DNA of 64,000 nt from JBIQJD01 sp044507695. GTDB taxonomy: Bacteria; Bacteroidota; Ignavibacteria; Ignavibacteriales; Ignavibacteriaceae. The position numbers and the translations under genes are program-made. The stretch covers positions 1 to 64,000 of the forward strand of contig JBIQJD010000016.1 in the NCBI GenBank assembly GCA_044507695.1, given 5' to 3'. The notes under the pieces are model-generated. The model worked only from the letters and a program-made list of their open reading frames with translations, did no database searches and was not told the DNA's origin. Shown in pieces: positions 1 to 9,886 of this stretch (its first letter is position 1; each line of letters starts with the position of its first letter).

Positions 1-141
1 ATTAAATTATAAGTTGATGAACAAATTTAATTTTTTACTTATTGGAAATATCAAGTGCATCAAGCCGTTATGTAAAAAGTCAATATATGTGGTAAACTTA
101 TTATGTTCTTTCTTTTTCTCCTGAAATAATAATTGAAAAGA

Positions 142-203
142 GATAAGCCCGCCGTAGGCGGATAAACTGGATAAACAGGCTTATCCCTTTTCCTTTTTGG
201 GGT
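142..203. repeat. Nested inverted repeat, possible terminator
   Basis: An outer 8-bp perfect inverted repeat (GATAAGCC at 142-149, GGCTTATC at 178-185) encloses a second hairpin (CCGCC 149-153, loop GTA, GGCGG 157-161). A T-rich tract follows to about 203. It could end a gene lying left of the window or be a copy of an intergenic repeat. I see no gene in 1-348 on either strand; the rest is AT-rich spacer. Confidence 0.4.
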
Positions 204-348
204 TATTATGTTAATTCCGGGTAACGCGTTAACGAACAGATGAAGAATAGTCTGCCAATTACCAGAATAGGCTGTCTTAGCGGAGATATGAAATCAAAGA
301 CAGTGATTTCTTATTTATATTATTAATTTAAAGCATTTGCACCGGCGC

Positions 349-777
349 ATGCGTAAGCTTATAATAAAAACTGATCCTAAAGTAGAAGAAGTATTTTCTA
401 ATTATCCTTATTTCGTCAGAGATAAGATGCAATTCCTCCGGCAATTGGTTATTGAAACGGCTGAAGAAACGGAGGATGTATCGGTTCTGGAAGAAACATT
501 AAAATGGGGAGAGCCGGGTTTCGTTACAAAAACCGGAAGTACTTTCAGAATGGATTGGAAGTCTAAGACACCTGATCAATATGCTTTATATTTCCATTGC
601 ACGAGCAGGCTTGTTGATACTTTCAGATTATTGTATGATAAAAAATTTCTTTATGAAGGAACACGTGCAATTATCTTTAAAATAAATCAGGATATTCCTA
701 TCGAGGAAACTAAAGCTTGTATAAAAGCTGCTTTAACTTATCATAAGGTTAAACAATTGGTTACCTTAGGAATTTAA
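349..777 (+). CDS. DUF1801 (YdhG-like) domain protein
   Basis: This 142-residue soluble protein has the look of the DUF1801/YdhG family: a helical N-terminus (about 1-45), a central LKWGEPGF segment near residue 50, and a beta-rich middle carrying the phrase YALYFHC. The family is widespread, small and of no established biochemical function. I chose ATG 349; an in-frame TTG at 337 would add four residues, and neither start has a clear Shine-Dalgarno. It stands alone on the plus strand with no partner genes. The family assignment is by pattern recognition; the function is unknown. Confidence 0.6.
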   Translation: MRKLIIKTDPKVEEVFSNYPYFVRDKMQFLRQLVIETAEETEDVSVLEETLKWGEPGFVTKTGSTFRMDWKSKTPDQYALYFHCTSRLVDTFRLLYDKKFLYEGTRAIIFKINQDIPIEETKACIKAALTYHKVKQLVTLGI

Positions 778-889
778 CTGTTGTAAGCTGCTGCATTGCT
801 TTCCCTGTAAGGAATAATTTTGCAGCCGCCGTTTAATTTACATGCGTCATTAGCAATATTCCGGAATTAAAAGCTGCCTGGAAAAAAAA

Positions 890-1072
890 TCAGCCTCGTG
901 GTTCTACTGCAAATAAAAGGATTATTAAGTACAATTTTTCTAAAATAAAAAACGGCTTTTTAACATTGCATAACTCTATTGAATCATAACCATACAACCG
1001 GTATTCGCGGTAAATTAAATCACCAATTTTACCTTTTGTTAATCCCAACGGCTGGCAGATTACCTTTGTCAT
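890..1072 (-). CDS. Doubtful small hypothetical protein
   Basis: A 60-codon frame starts at ATG 1072 and encodes a protein beginning MTKVICQPLGLTKGKIGDL. The first half reads like a genuine protein start, and the QPLG...GKIGDL pattern recalls short phage- or surface-associated proteins in this phylum. The second half turns hydrophobic and looks like degraded sequence. It may be a truncated remnant of a longer gene or spurious. No family is firmly recognised. The surrounding 778-1274 stretch shows nothing else. Confidence 0.2.
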   Translation of the reverse strand: MTKVICQPLGLTKGKIGDLIYREYRLYGYDSIELCNVKKPFFILEKLYLIILLFAVEPRG

Positions 1073-1274
1073 AATTCTCTTTTAATTAATTTTAAACTGG
1101 CAATAAACAGATGCATTACCGCTCTATATTAATATGCCGAAAAACCGATATTTCTTCACGGCTGATAAATAATTGCCTTATAAGAAATTGTTGAATTGAA
1201 ATCCGGTGGAACTTCTGCAAATTCCGGATCAATCTTTTATGCTTACAAATCTGAAACGGATAATCAGACAGGAT

Positions 1275-2201
1275 TTAAACGGCATTCTCAGCAGTTCTGT
1301 TTTTTCTTTCCCTGTACTGATCATAAAGAACAAGATATACAGATATTGATATGATTGCAGCAGCAGCTAATAATGATGCGGTGATGCGTTCACCGGCAAG
1401 CAGCCAGCCGAGAAAAACTGCTATCACAGGATTTACATAGGTGTGAGTTGAAATTCGTGTTACAGAAGTATGCCCAAGCAGCCAGATGTATGCACTGAAA
1501 GCAATTACAGAACCAAAAATGATTAAGTATAAAAGTCCTGCAACAGATTTAAAAGTAAGCTGACTCAGATGAAAATCAGAAAACTCACCGGACAAAAAAC
1601 TAAGAATGAAAACAAGCACGCCGCCAAAAATTAATTCCATTCCTGATGATAACATTGGAGCCTTTGGAAGCCTGGCAGCTCTTGAATAAACCGCACCACC
1701 GCCCCAGGAGAGAGCACCGGCAACAATTAATGCTGATCCGATAAGATCATTATTTGAAGTGGTAATTCCGGTTGTAGAAGCAATCAGGTAAACTATTCCG
1801 CCAAAGCCGAGAAATAATGCCAAAACACCTCTTAATTTTACGCGTATATCATGTAAGAAAAACCATTCTATTCCCATAACCCACAATGGTTCTGAAGCAA
1901 CAAGCACTGCTGCCATTCCCGATGGCACAAACTGCTGAGCCCATGCAAGCATTCCATGCCCGATCAGAAAAAACATTGCTCCCACTATAAGCAACGGTAT
2001 GATGTGTTCCTTCTTAATCTTCTCTCTGCTTTTAAACCTGCTTATTGTAAAAAGAATTATTCCTGCGGTGAGTGATCTTATTCCAATCATCATAAACGGA
2101 GGAATTGTTTCAACGGCATAGCGTATAGCAAGATAGGTGGAGCCCCATATAATATAAATTGCTCCAAATGCTAATAAGGATTTGATATTCTTTTGTTTCA
2201 T
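1275..2201 (-). CDS. EamA/DMT-family transporter (YedA-like)
   Basis: An integral inner-membrane protein of about 308 residues with roughly ten hydrophobic segments arranged as two EamA repeats (about 8-140 and 155-290). The N-terminal phrase YIIWGSTYLAIRYAV is characteristic of the YedA/RhaT side of the drug/metabolite transporter superfamily. Members export amino acids or metabolites or take up sugars; the substrate cannot be told from sequence. ATG 2201 is preferred; the longer frame begins with TTG at 2216 and adds five residues. It is a monocistronic minus-strand gene with the highly charged C-terminal tail usual for these permeases. Confidence 0.85.
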   Translation of the reverse strand: MKQKNIKSLLAFGAIYIIWGSTYLAIRYAVETIPPFMMIGIRSLTAGIILFTISRFKSREKIKKEHIIPLLIVGAMFFLIGHGMLAWAQQFVPSGMAAVLVASEPLWVMGIEWFFLHDIRVKLRGVLALFLGFGGIVYLIASTTGITTSNNDLIGSALIVAGALSWGGGAVYSRAARLPKAPMLSSGMELIFGGVLVFILSFLSGEFSDFHLSQLTFKSVAGLLYLIIFGSVIAFSAYIWLLGHTSVTRISTHTYVNPVIAVFLGWLLAGERITASLLAAAAIISISVYLVLYDQYRERKNRTAENAV

Positions 2202-2461
2202 AAATGGTCTGAACAAAGATATGAATCTTTATACATTTCAACGTGATATTTTTGATTGAAGGATTATAAATTTTTTCTGATGCATCGCGGCAGTATCAAA
2301 CAAAAAGGCAAAAAATTAGGTTATAAAAAATGGTATGAAAACAGGTTTGGGTGGAATGAATAAGAATTATTCCCTGCAAAAAATTATAATATCCTAAAGA
2401 TTTAAAAAGATATTTATAAGTTTGAAAAACAATTTACTAAAATGTTTCCAGGGAAGTAAGA

Positions 2462-3424
2462 ATGAAATCTCTCAGAGCAGCCACAGTTCAATTTGAAATG
2501 GCAAGCGGCGATAAGAATTATAATCTCTCCAGAATTGAGCACTTTGCAAAAAAAGCAAAAGAAGCAGGAGCAAGAGCAGCGGCATTTCACGAATGCTCAA
2601 TAACAGGATATACATTTGCGCGGAAGTTAAACCGTGAACAGCTTGAAGAAATTTCAGAACCAATTCCCCGTGGGCCAAGCATCAGGCGGTTGATTAACAT
2701 ATCTGCAGAGAATGATATTTATATTCTTGCCGGACTTTTTGAGAAAGGGGATGACGGAAAATTATACAAGGCTTATGTTTGTACAGGTCCGCAGGGATTT
2801 GTAGCGAGATACCGAAAGATTCACCCGTTCATTAATCCCCATCTTACACCCGGAAATGAATATGTTATTTTTGAAATTGACGGATGGAAGTGCGGAATTC
2901 TTATTTGTTATGATAATAATGTAATTGAAAATGTACGCGCAACTGCATTGCTCGGTGCGGAAATAATATTTATGCCGCATGTAACAATGTGTACGCCTTC
3001 AACAAGACCGGGAGCCGGATTTGTTGATCCGGTACTATGGAAAAACAGGGAATCGGATCCCACAAGTCTGAGAAATGAATTTGACGGATTGAAAGGAAGA
3101 AGCTGGCTGATGAAGTGGCTGCCTTCACGCGCATATGATAACGGTATGTATGTTGTTTTTTCCAATCCGATCGGAATGGATGATGATCAGCTAAAAAACG
3201 GATGCTCAATGATAATTGATCCGTTTGGTGAAATTATTGCTGAATGCCGGAAACTGGATGATGATTTTGTAACTGCTCTTCTTACAAAAGATAAATTGTA
3301 TAAAGCGGGAGGATACAGGTACAGGGAAGCAAGAAAACCGGAATTGTACAGAGATGTAATAGGGAAGGACCATCAGTCAAATCAAAAAGTTGCGTGGATT
3401 AGCACGGAAGAAAAACAGGACTGA
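2462..3424 (+). CDS. Carbon-nitrogen hydrolase (nitrilase superfamily)
   Basis: A 320-residue cytoplasmic amidohydrolase of the CN-hydrolase fold. The catalytic triad is visible: Glu44 in FHECSITGY, Lys119 in RYRKIHPF and Cys149 in GILICYDN. Family members hydrolyse amides, carbamoyl groups or nitriles through a Cys thioester. An insertion of about 30 residues after the Cys, around 172-205 (containing FVDPVLWKNRE), distinguishes it from short omega-amidases. A purine-rich AGGGAAG precedes ATG 2462, and TAAGTTTG at 2417-2424 resembles the Bacteroidota -7 element TAnnTTTG, though no matching -33 box is evident. The substrate is unknown. Confidence 0.85.
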   Translation: MKSLRAATVQFEMASGDKNYNLSRIEHFAKKAKEAGARAAAFHECSITGYTFARKLNREQLEEISEPIPRGPSIRRLINISAENDIYILAGLFEKGDDGKLYKAYVCTGPQGFVARYRKIHPFINPHLTPGNEYVIFEIDGWKCGILICYDNNVIENVRATALLGAEIIFMPHVTMCTPSTRPGAGFVDPVLWKNRESDPTSLRNEFDGLKGRSWLMKWLPSRAYDNGMYVVFSNPIGMDDDQLKNGCSMIIDPFGEIIAECRKLDDDFVTALLTKDKLYKAGGYRYREARKPELYRDVIGKDHQSNQKVAWISTEEKQD

Positions 3425-3509
3425 ATTTTTTTATCGCTTTACAAAATTAATTTTAATAATATTTTAAACTCAGGGATAAAAATTTATAAATCTTTTTAGC
3501 CGAGGTAGT

Positions 3510-4079
3510 ATGAATAATAAAAACAAAAAAATGTTAAGCTCTAACCAACAGGAAGAACTTCTTAACATTTTAAAAATACGTTTTGAAAAAAACATGAACC
3601 GCCACAAAAATATTAATTGGAAAAAAGTTCAATCCAGGCTTGAGAAGAATCCCGGTAAATTGTGGACATTAAATGAGATGGAAAAAACCGGCGGTGAGCC
3701 GGATGTTATCGATTATGATAAAAAATCCGGTGAATTTATTTTTTGTGATTGTTCCGCTGAGAGTCCGAAAGACCGCAGGAGTCTTTGTTACGACCGTGCC
3801 GCATTAAATTCAAGAAAAGAGCATAAGCCAAAAAACAGCGCAGTTGATATGGCTGAAGCAATTGGCATAGAACTTTTAACGGAGGAACAGTACAGAGACT
3901 TGCAGAGGCTTGGTGAATTTGATACCAGGACATCAAGCTGGGTTAAGACTCCCGATAAGATACGAAAACTCGGCGGAGCACTTTTCTGCGATAGAAGATA
4001 CGATACAGTTTTTCTGTACCACAACGGCGCTGAATCGTATTACGCAGCAAGAGGATTCAGAGGATTGCTGAGGGTATGA
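3510..4079 (+). CDS. DUF4256 family protein
   Basis: A 189-residue soluble protein that I recognise as DUF4256. It shows the N-terminal helical segment (ELLNILKIRFEKNMNRH), the central GGEPDVIDYD...FIFCDCS block (about 62-84), and a C-terminal stretch (GALFCDRRYDTVFLYHNGAESYY) conserved in that family. No function is established. GAGG lies about 8 nt before ATG 3510. It sits alone, 85 nt after the nitrilase gene, and may be co-transcribed with it. Cysteines at about 79 and 81 could bind metal, but that is speculation. Confidence 0.7.
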   Translation: MNNKNKKMLSSNQQEELLNILKIRFEKNMNRHKNINWKKVQSRLEKNPGKLWTLNEMEKTGGEPDVIDYDKKSGEFIFCDCSAESPKDRRSLCYDRAALNSRKEHKPKNSAVDMAEAIGIELLTEEQYRDLQRLGEFDTRTSSWVKTPDKIRKLGGALFCDRRYDTVFLYHNGAESYYAARGFRGLLRV

Positions 4080-4285
4080 AATTAGTAGGGAGTAATGAAT
4101 AGGGAGATAAAGCTATAGCCAAACAGACAATTCTGGTTAACAGTAAATGTCATTTTAATAATGCTATCTATACTTACCTTGAAAATACACTTGATTAGTT
4201 GCGTTATTTAATACAAATTCATCACATATTTATCTAATATTTTTTCAAGAATTATTAACCAGTTGTAATTATTCCGGGTAAAATA

Positions 4286-7102
4286 TTGCTCAATAAATTT
4301 CAGCTAATCATAATATTCATCTTACTTTTAACCCAGGGTTTAACTGCTCAGTTTTATTTCTTTGGCAGGAATAAAGTGCAGTACCAGGAGTTTAACTGGA
4401 AGGTAATTAAAACCGAGCATTTCAATATTTATTATTATGATGAGATGGAGGAAATTGCTTCGATCGGCGCTTTTTATGCTGAAGAAGCTTACGATGATTT
4501 AAAGGTAAAATTAAATCATGTGGTAACCCGCAGAATTCCATTAATCTTTTATAACACCCACACCCACTTTCAGCAGACAAACACAACACCCGGCTTTATT
4601 CCGGAAGGAGTGGGAGGATTTTTTGAATTCATTAAAGGGAGGGTTGTAATTCCCTACATGGGTGCGCTTCACGATTTCCGCCATGTAATAAGGCATGAAT
4701 TAGCACATGTTTTTACAACCAACAAAATTTACCGCGTACTTACAGATCACCGTATGCCATCGGATGTGCTGCCGCCTCTCTGGTTTGTTGAGGGAATTGC
4801 CGAATATCTTTCAACAGATATTGATGCACAGGCTGAGATGGTTATGCGCGATGCAATTATTAACGGATACTTTTATAACATTCAGAATATTTATGCAATC
4901 TACGGCACTTTTTTAATGTATAAAGAAGGGCAGAGTTTTCTTGAATTTGTGGAAGAAAAATATGGAATAGAAAAAGTTCCGCAGATAGTTGAGAACTACT
5001 GGATGTACCCTGATTTTATAAAGGTAATAGAACACACAATCGGTAAAAGCATTGAACAGATTGACCAGGAATGGGAATTTTATTTAAAGCAAAAATATTT
5101 TCCGCTGCTGAGCGATAAAGCGCCTCCTCAAAATGCATCTGAAAAGATCACCAATTTCGGTTTTAATTTTTCTCCTGTTCCGTTTGATATTAACGGAGAA
5201 AAATATATTTATTTTGTGGGGAACCGGGACGGCTATTCTTCTCTTTACAGGTTAAGGTATGAACCCGGAATTCAGGTTGATGACAGGGAAGTTGAACTTG
5301 TTTTGCAGGGAGAAAAGACGGAAGAGTTTGAATCTTTCCACCTGCTGCAATCTTCAATCGATATTTCAAAGGATGGATTGGTTTCATTTGTTACAAAGGC
5401 GGGCGGAACGGATGCAATTCATTTTTTTTCAATCGAAGTAAATGAAGTTGTAAAATCTTTTCAGAAAGAAAACCTGATTAGTATAAGTTCCCCGAAATTT
5501 TCTGAAGACGGCAGCAAAATTGTTTTTCAGGCTGTTGATCAGAAAGGATTCAGTGATATCTATATTTATAATCTTCAGATTGATTCACTTGAGCGGTTAA
5601 CAAATGATTATTACGATGACAGGGATCCTGCTTTTGGAATTAATGACAGGCAGATAATTTTTTCATCAGACCGCACTGCAGGAAAGAATGAAAAGAAATA
5701 TAACCTGTTTACATATTCTGTTGATACGCACATTATATCTTATATAACAAATCTGAACTGCAACAATTTTTCACCAATCATTTCACCGGATAAAAAATCT
5801 CTTCTCTTTACTTCAGATTATGATGGTGTGAGAAATATCTGGCAGATCAATCTTAATGAAAAAGGATTTGAATCATCTGCAAAAAAAATTACAGAATTTA
5901 TTACAAGTGCATTTTACCCGGTTTATCTTGATTCAACAAAAATTACATTCTCCGGTTTTGAAAATTTCTCATTTAATCTTTACGTAAAAGAAATTGCTGA
6001 TACTGCTGCTATTCCAAAATCAATTCTGATGAATTTTGACAGCATTACCACGAAATGGAATGCAGGCTCACTTCATGTTTATTCTGAACGGGAAAATCTG
6101 GTTTATGAGAAAGAATATACATTGGATTATGCGCAAAGCCAGGTAACAACCGATCCTATTTTCGGAACACGCGGCGGCGCAGTACTATCATTGAGTGATT
6201 TGCTTGGTGATGATAATTATTTCTTTCTCATTTACAACACTGCGGAAGTTCAAAGTGATTTTCTTAAGAGTTTTAACGTTGCAATACAGAGAATTAATCT
6301 CAGTGGAAGATCAAATTACGGTTACGGGTTATTTCACTTCAGCGGAAGAAGATATGATATACGTGATTCCGATGAATATTTTTTTGAGAGAAGTTTCGGC
6401 GGATTTTTTCTTTTGCATTTCCCGATCTCAAAGTTTCAAAGAATTGAAACAGCGGCTTCAATTACAAATTCCGATAAGGAAGTTATAAGCGGTGTGATTG
6501 AAAGAAAAGCGCTGCTTCTTTCAAATACAATCTCGTGGGTGATGGATAATTCTCTCTGGGGTCCCTCAGGTCCGCTTGATGGAATACGCGCCCGCCTGCT
6601 GCTTGGATATACCGGCGATATAAAATTCAGCAATGTAAATTATTTTACGTTGATTGCCGACTACAGGCAGTACTTCAGGCTTTCGCTGCGTACTTCACTG
6701 GCTTTCAGGTCAGCGTTATTTTATAATGAAGGAAAGGAAGCAAGAAGATATTTTATGGGTGGAAGCTGGGATTTGCGCGGCTGGCCAAGATGGTCAATCC
6801 GTGGTGAAAAAATGTGGCTCTCTTCGCTTGAACTCCGCTTTCCGCTAATTGATCAACTGCAGGTTCGTTTTCCATTTGTAAACCTGGGATTCTTCGGAAT
6901 ACGCGGTGCCTTGTTTGCAGATGCAGGAGGTGCGTGGGATACCGAATATAAAACAACCCTGGGAAGCCTGGGTGCCGGAATTCGTTTTAATCTTTTCGGC
7001 GTTCTTGTGCTGAGATATGATATCGGAAAAAAAATTGAACAGGATTTTTCAAAATTCCAGCCGGGACTTTTTTATCAATTCTTTTTTGGATGGGATTTTT
7101 AA
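4286..7102 (+). CDS. Metalloprotease-like / TolB-propeller / Omp85 barrel protein
   Basis: A 938-residue outer-membrane protein built of three parts. After a signal peptide (1-21, ending LTAQ) comes a gluzincin-like peptidase domain with HELAH at 137-141 and WFVEGIAEY at 167-175 (Glu169 as likely third zinc ligand). A WD40/TolB-type propeller follows (about 290-620), with repeats such as FSEDGSKIVFQA and ISPDKKSLLFTSD. The last 300 residues are a bacterial surface antigen (Omp85/BamA C-terminal) barrel with GGSWDLRGW and a terminal aromatic residue. The start is TTG 4286, the only candidate that leaves an intact signal peptide. It overlaps the next gene by one base (TAATG). Whether the protease is active is not known. 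Confidence 0.8.
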   Translation: MLNKFQLIIIFILLLTQGLTAQFYFFGRNKVQYQEFNWKVIKTEHFNIYYYDEMEEIASIGAFYAEEAYDDLKVKLNHVVTRRIPLIFYNTHTHFQQTNTTPGFIPEGVGGFFEFIKGRVVIPYMGALHDFRHVIRHELAHVFTTNKIYRVLTDHRMPSDVLPPLWFVEGIAEYLSTDIDAQAEMVMRDAIINGYFYNIQNIYAIYGTFLMYKEGQSFLEFVEEKYGIEKVPQIVENYWMYPDFIKVIEHTIGKSIEQIDQEWEFYLKQKYFPLLSDKAPPQNASEKITNFGFNFSPVPFDINGEKYIYFVGNRDGYSSLYRLRYEPGIQVDDREVELVLQGEKTEEFESFHLLQSSIDISKDGLVSFVTKAGGTDAIHFFSIEVNEVVKSFQKENLISISSPKFSEDGSKIVFQAVDQKGFSDIYIYNLQIDSLERLTNDYYDDRDPAFGINDRQIIFSSDRTAGKNEKKYNLFTYSVDTHIISYITNLNCNNFSPIISPDKKSLLFTSDYDGVRNIWQINLNEKGFESSAKKITEFITSAFYPVYLDSTKITFSGFENFSFNLYVKEIADTAAIPKSILMNFDSITTKWNAGSLHVYSERENLVYEKEYTLDYAQSQVTTDPIFGTRGGAVLSLSDLLGDDNYFFLIYNTAEVQSDFLKSFNVAIQRINLSGRSNYGYGLFHFSGRRYDIRDSDEYFFERSFGGFFLLHFPISKFQRIETAASITNSDKEVISGVIERKALLLSNTISWVMDNSLWGPSGPLDGIRARLLLGYTGDIKFSNVNYFTLIADYRQYFRLSLRTSLAFRSALFYNEGKEARRYFMGGSWDLRGWPRWSIRGEKMWLSSLELRFPLIDQLQVRFPFVNLGFFGIRGALFADAGGAWDTEYKTTLGSLGAGIRFNLFGVLVLRYDIGKKIEQDFSKFQPGLFYQFFFGWDF

Positions 7103-8280
7103 TGAATCACTCCTTATTAAAAATTGATAAAAAATTAATCAAACAATGTTTTAGACCTGCTGTTATTTTTTTACTAATCGCTTTAAGCGGCTGTGCAAAA
7201 TCAGTAATAAATATTGATACAAAAGCTGATGCTGCACCATATCCGATGTTTGCACAAACACCATCAAGAAATTTTTACCAGCCAATTAATGCAGGTGATT
7301 CATTAGTTCTGAAATGGGAAGCGGAAATTAACGGTGGATTTCCAAATTCATCTGTAACTATTCATGATCATTATGCTTTTGTAAGCGATTTATCCGGCCG
7401 GATATATTGTTTTGATATTAACACCGGAAAAACAGCCGGGCAGTTAAAACAAAAAGGTGCGGTTTATACATCACCGCTTATTAAAAATTTTAACCTAATT
7501 TATGCTTACTCACTCAACGATGAAAACAATTCAGAACTGATTATTTATGATTTCAAGGAAGGGAAGTATGTAACAGAAGTTGAAGACATTAAAGGAAGAG
7601 CGCTTTCAGAGATGATTCTTAACAATGATGAAATTTATTTTGTTACGGAAAATGGAATTATTTATTCTTTTGATTCAAGAGGGAAAAAGATTTTTGAACA
7701 TACAACGAATTCAGTTAACCATAGTTCACCTGCATTATTTAAAGATGTTTTAATTTTTGGAAACGACAAAGGTGAACTAACAGGGTTCAATGTTAAGAAT
7801 GAAAAAACACAATTTAAAATAAAGCTTTCTGATCAGCCGTTATCACATGTTTCGGTTTTTAATACACTTGCATTAATTGGTGATTATTCAGGTGAGTTGT
7901 TTGCGTTCGATATCAATGAAGGAAAATTAAAATGGAATTATAAAACGGGCAAACGTATAAACATGGCTCCTGCATTTGATGATAAAAATATTTATGCTGG
8001 AAATTTAGGAGGCAGCTTATTTGCTTTATCCGCTTCCGGAGAATTACTCTGGCAGATTGATACAGACGGCGTGCTTAACGCTTCACCATTAATTACAATG
8101 AATAAAATATTTGCACCTGATATGAATGAAAAAGTTCATATCATTGATAAAAATGAAGGAAAGATTTTACAAACTATTTCACTTCCAGGAAGAGTAAAAT
8201 TATCACCTGTTTATTTTGATAATTTGCTTTTTATCGGTTATGAAAACGGAGTTCTTGCAGCATATGAAATTGCTGATTAA
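7102..8280 (+). CDS. PQQ-like beta-propeller lipoprotein
   Basis: A 392-residue protein with a lipoprotein signal (lipobox LSGC around residues 28-31) followed by a PQQ-type propeller. Repeats such as YAFVSDLSGRIYCFDINTGK, LIGDYSGELFAFD and YAGNLGGSLFALSASG are spaced about 40 residues apart. The architecture resembles BamB, the outer-membrane assembly lipoprotein, and the preceding gene encodes an Omp85 barrel. A role as the barrel's partner is a reasonable inference. ATG 7102 overlaps the upstream stop by one base, so the longer frame from 7090 is unnecessary. No enzymatic PQQ ligands are visible. Confidence 0.75.
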   Translation: MNHSLLKIDKKLIKQCFRPAVIFLLIALSGCAKSVINIDTKADAAPYPMFAQTPSRNFYQPINAGDSLVLKWEAEINGGFPNSSVTIHDHYAFVSDLSGRIYCFDINTGKTAGQLKQKGAVYTSPLIKNFNLIYAYSLNDENNSELIIYDFKEGKYVTEVEDIKGRALSEMILNNDEIYFVTENGIIYSFDSRGKKIFEHTTNSVNHSSPALFKDVLIFGNDKGELTGFNVKNEKTQFKIKLSDQPLSHVSVFNTLALIGDYSGELFAFDINEGKLKWNYKTGKRINMAPAFDDKNIYAGNLGGSLFALSASGELLWQIDTDGVLNASPLITMNKIFAPDMNEKVHIIDKNEGKILQTISLPGRVKLSPVYFDNLLFIGYENGVLAAYEIAD

Positions 8281-8986
8281 AATATTTACAGTAATAATTT
8301 TTTTAAGCGGATTATCTTTTGCACAGGATTGTACATCGGTACTTTCTATTAATACAGATAATCCATCAGCATTAATTTATTTGAACGGGATATTAATCGG
8401 GCAGGGAAATACAAATATCGAAGTTGAAAAAGGAAAATATTTAATTGAAGTAAGAAATGATTCATCAGTCTGGAATGCCGCATCCAATCCGGATACAATC
8501 GTTGTAAACGATTGCGGACAGAATTTCAGTTTCAATTTTAAAGTAGAAGAAAAAATTTATCTCCGTTCAAATCCCGCTGATGCATATGTCTATGCCGATG
8601 ATACACTTTTAGGTCATACGCCATTATTCATTCCTTCCGGTGTGAAAGAATTAAAATTATTAAAACCGGGTTACGAAGAAGCTTATATAAATCCTTCAAC
8701 TTTTGCTAAAGGGCAGGTTATTAATTTAAATTATTCAGGAATAGAAAAAGAAGGATTGTTCATTCAGCAGGATATATTTAAAATACTTGTTGGCAGCGCT
8801 GTTGTGCTTGGCGGATTAACTGCATACTTCAAACTAAAAGCCGATGATTATTTTGAAGATTACCAGTTCACAGGAAGCCGGGAACTGCTTGATAAAACAC
8901 ATCAATATGATTTGATAAGCGGGATTACATTCGGTGCGCTTCAAATTAATTTCGGAATTCTGATCTACTATCTTCTTACTGATTAG
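8264..8986 (+). CDS. PEGA-domain exported protein
   Basis: A 240-residue protein with a signal peptide (MKLLIKIFTVIIFLSGLSFAQ), two PEGA-type modules (about 28-90 and 95-160; the second has LRSNPADAYVYADDTLLGHTP), then two hydrophobic segments (about 172-190 and 215-238). PEGA domains are surface or envelope beta modules of uncertain binding role. ATG 8264 lies inside the end of the propeller lipoprotein gene (17-nt overlap), and the longer frame from 8216 lacks a signal peptide at its start. It is likely translationally coupled and acts in the same envelope complex, anchored to a membrane by its C-terminal helices. Confidence 0.65.
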   Translation: MKLLIKIFTVIIFLSGLSFAQDCTSVLSINTDNPSALIYLNGILIGQGNTNIEVEKGKYLIEVRNDSSVWNAASNPDTIVVNDCGQNFSFNFKVEEKIYLRSNPADAYVYADDTLLGHTPLFIPSGVKELKLLKPGYEEAYINPSTFAKGQVINLNYSGIEKEGLFIQQDIFKILVGSAVVLGGLTAYFKLKADDYFEDYQFTGSRELLDKTHQYDLISGITFGALQINFGILIYYLLTD

Positions 8987-9034
8987 GAATGTTAAAAGCC
9001 TCTTATTAATTTTCTTATCAAAATTTTCTCAATT

Positions 9035-9886
9035 ATGCTTACAGTTTTAAACGCAATAAATCTCTCCGCGGAGTATCTGAACAAAAAAGAAATCGAATCA
9101 CCAAAATTAAATGCGGAGCTTCTGCTCGCCCATATTCTTAACTGCCGAAGATTTGATTTATACCTGCAGTTCGATCGTCCGCTTACAGAAGAAGAAACAA
9201 CATCCTACCGTGAGCTGTTAAAAAGACGTGCGCAGAATGAACCTCTTCAGTATATTATAGGCTCGGTTGAATTTTACGGATTAAAATTTAAAGTTAATTC
9301 ATCAGCACTTATACCAAGACCGGAAACAGAAATTCTTGTTGAAACTGTGATTAAAACTTTTAACGCAGAAGATGAATTGAAGATACTCGATATCGGAACC
9401 GGAAGCGGAATAATTGCTGTTTCAATTGCAAAGCATTTGCATAATGCGGAAGTAACAGCGGTTGATATTAGCCTGGCAGCACTCGGGCTTGCAAAAGAAA
9501 ATGCAGAGAAAAATGATGTGCTTCATAAAATTAATTTCGTGCGGGCAGATGTCACTCAGAATCCGGATTTTAATTTTAAATTTGATGTTATTGTTTCAAA
9601 TCCGCCTTATGTTTCGCTCAAGGATTTTTCTGAGTTAAAACCTGAACTTAAAGTTTATGAACCAAGAGAAGCCTTAACCGATAATTCAGATGGTTTGAAA
9701 TTTTATAAAGTTATATCCGGGTATGCTTCAAAAAAATTGAATGGCAACGGAAAATTGTTTTTTGAAACAGGGTACGGGCAGCATGAAGAAATCACGAACA
9801 TCATGAATCAAAATAATTTTAAAAACATAAATGTTGTTAAAGATTATTCCGGAATTGAACGTGTAATTTCGGGGGAACTGAAATGA
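9035..9886 (+). CDS. prmC: Release factor glutamine methyltransferase
   Basis: PrmC (HemK) methylates the glutamine of the GGQ motif in class 1 peptide-chain release factors using S-adenosylmethionine. The 283-residue length is normal. Residues 1-85 form the N-terminal helical domain; IPRPETE is at 93-99, the SAM-binding GTGSG at 121-125 and the catalytic NPPY at 189-192. The gene follows the PEGA gene by 48 nt and overlaps dtd by 4 nt (ATGA). All key motifs are intact. Confidence 0.95.
   Translation: MLTVLNAINLSAEYLNKKEIESPKLNAELLLAHILNCRRFDLYLQFDRPLTEEETTSYRELLKRRAQNEPLQYIIGSVEFYGLKFKVNSSALIPRPETEILVETVIKTFNAEDELKILDIGTGSGIIAVSIAKHLHNAEVTAVDISLAALGLAKENAEKNDVLHKINFVRADVTQNPDFNFKFDVIVSNPPYVSLKDFSELKPELKVYEPREALTDNSDGLKFYKVISGYASKKLNGNGKLFFETGYGQHEEITNIMNQNNFKNINVVKDYSGIERVISGELK

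Noticed and set aside
2472..2678. Minus-strand frame opposite the nitrilase gene, rich in Leu.
   Set aside because: It is the antisense shadow of a gene with intact catalytic residues; the Leu run mirrors lysine/alanine-rich coding on the plus strand.
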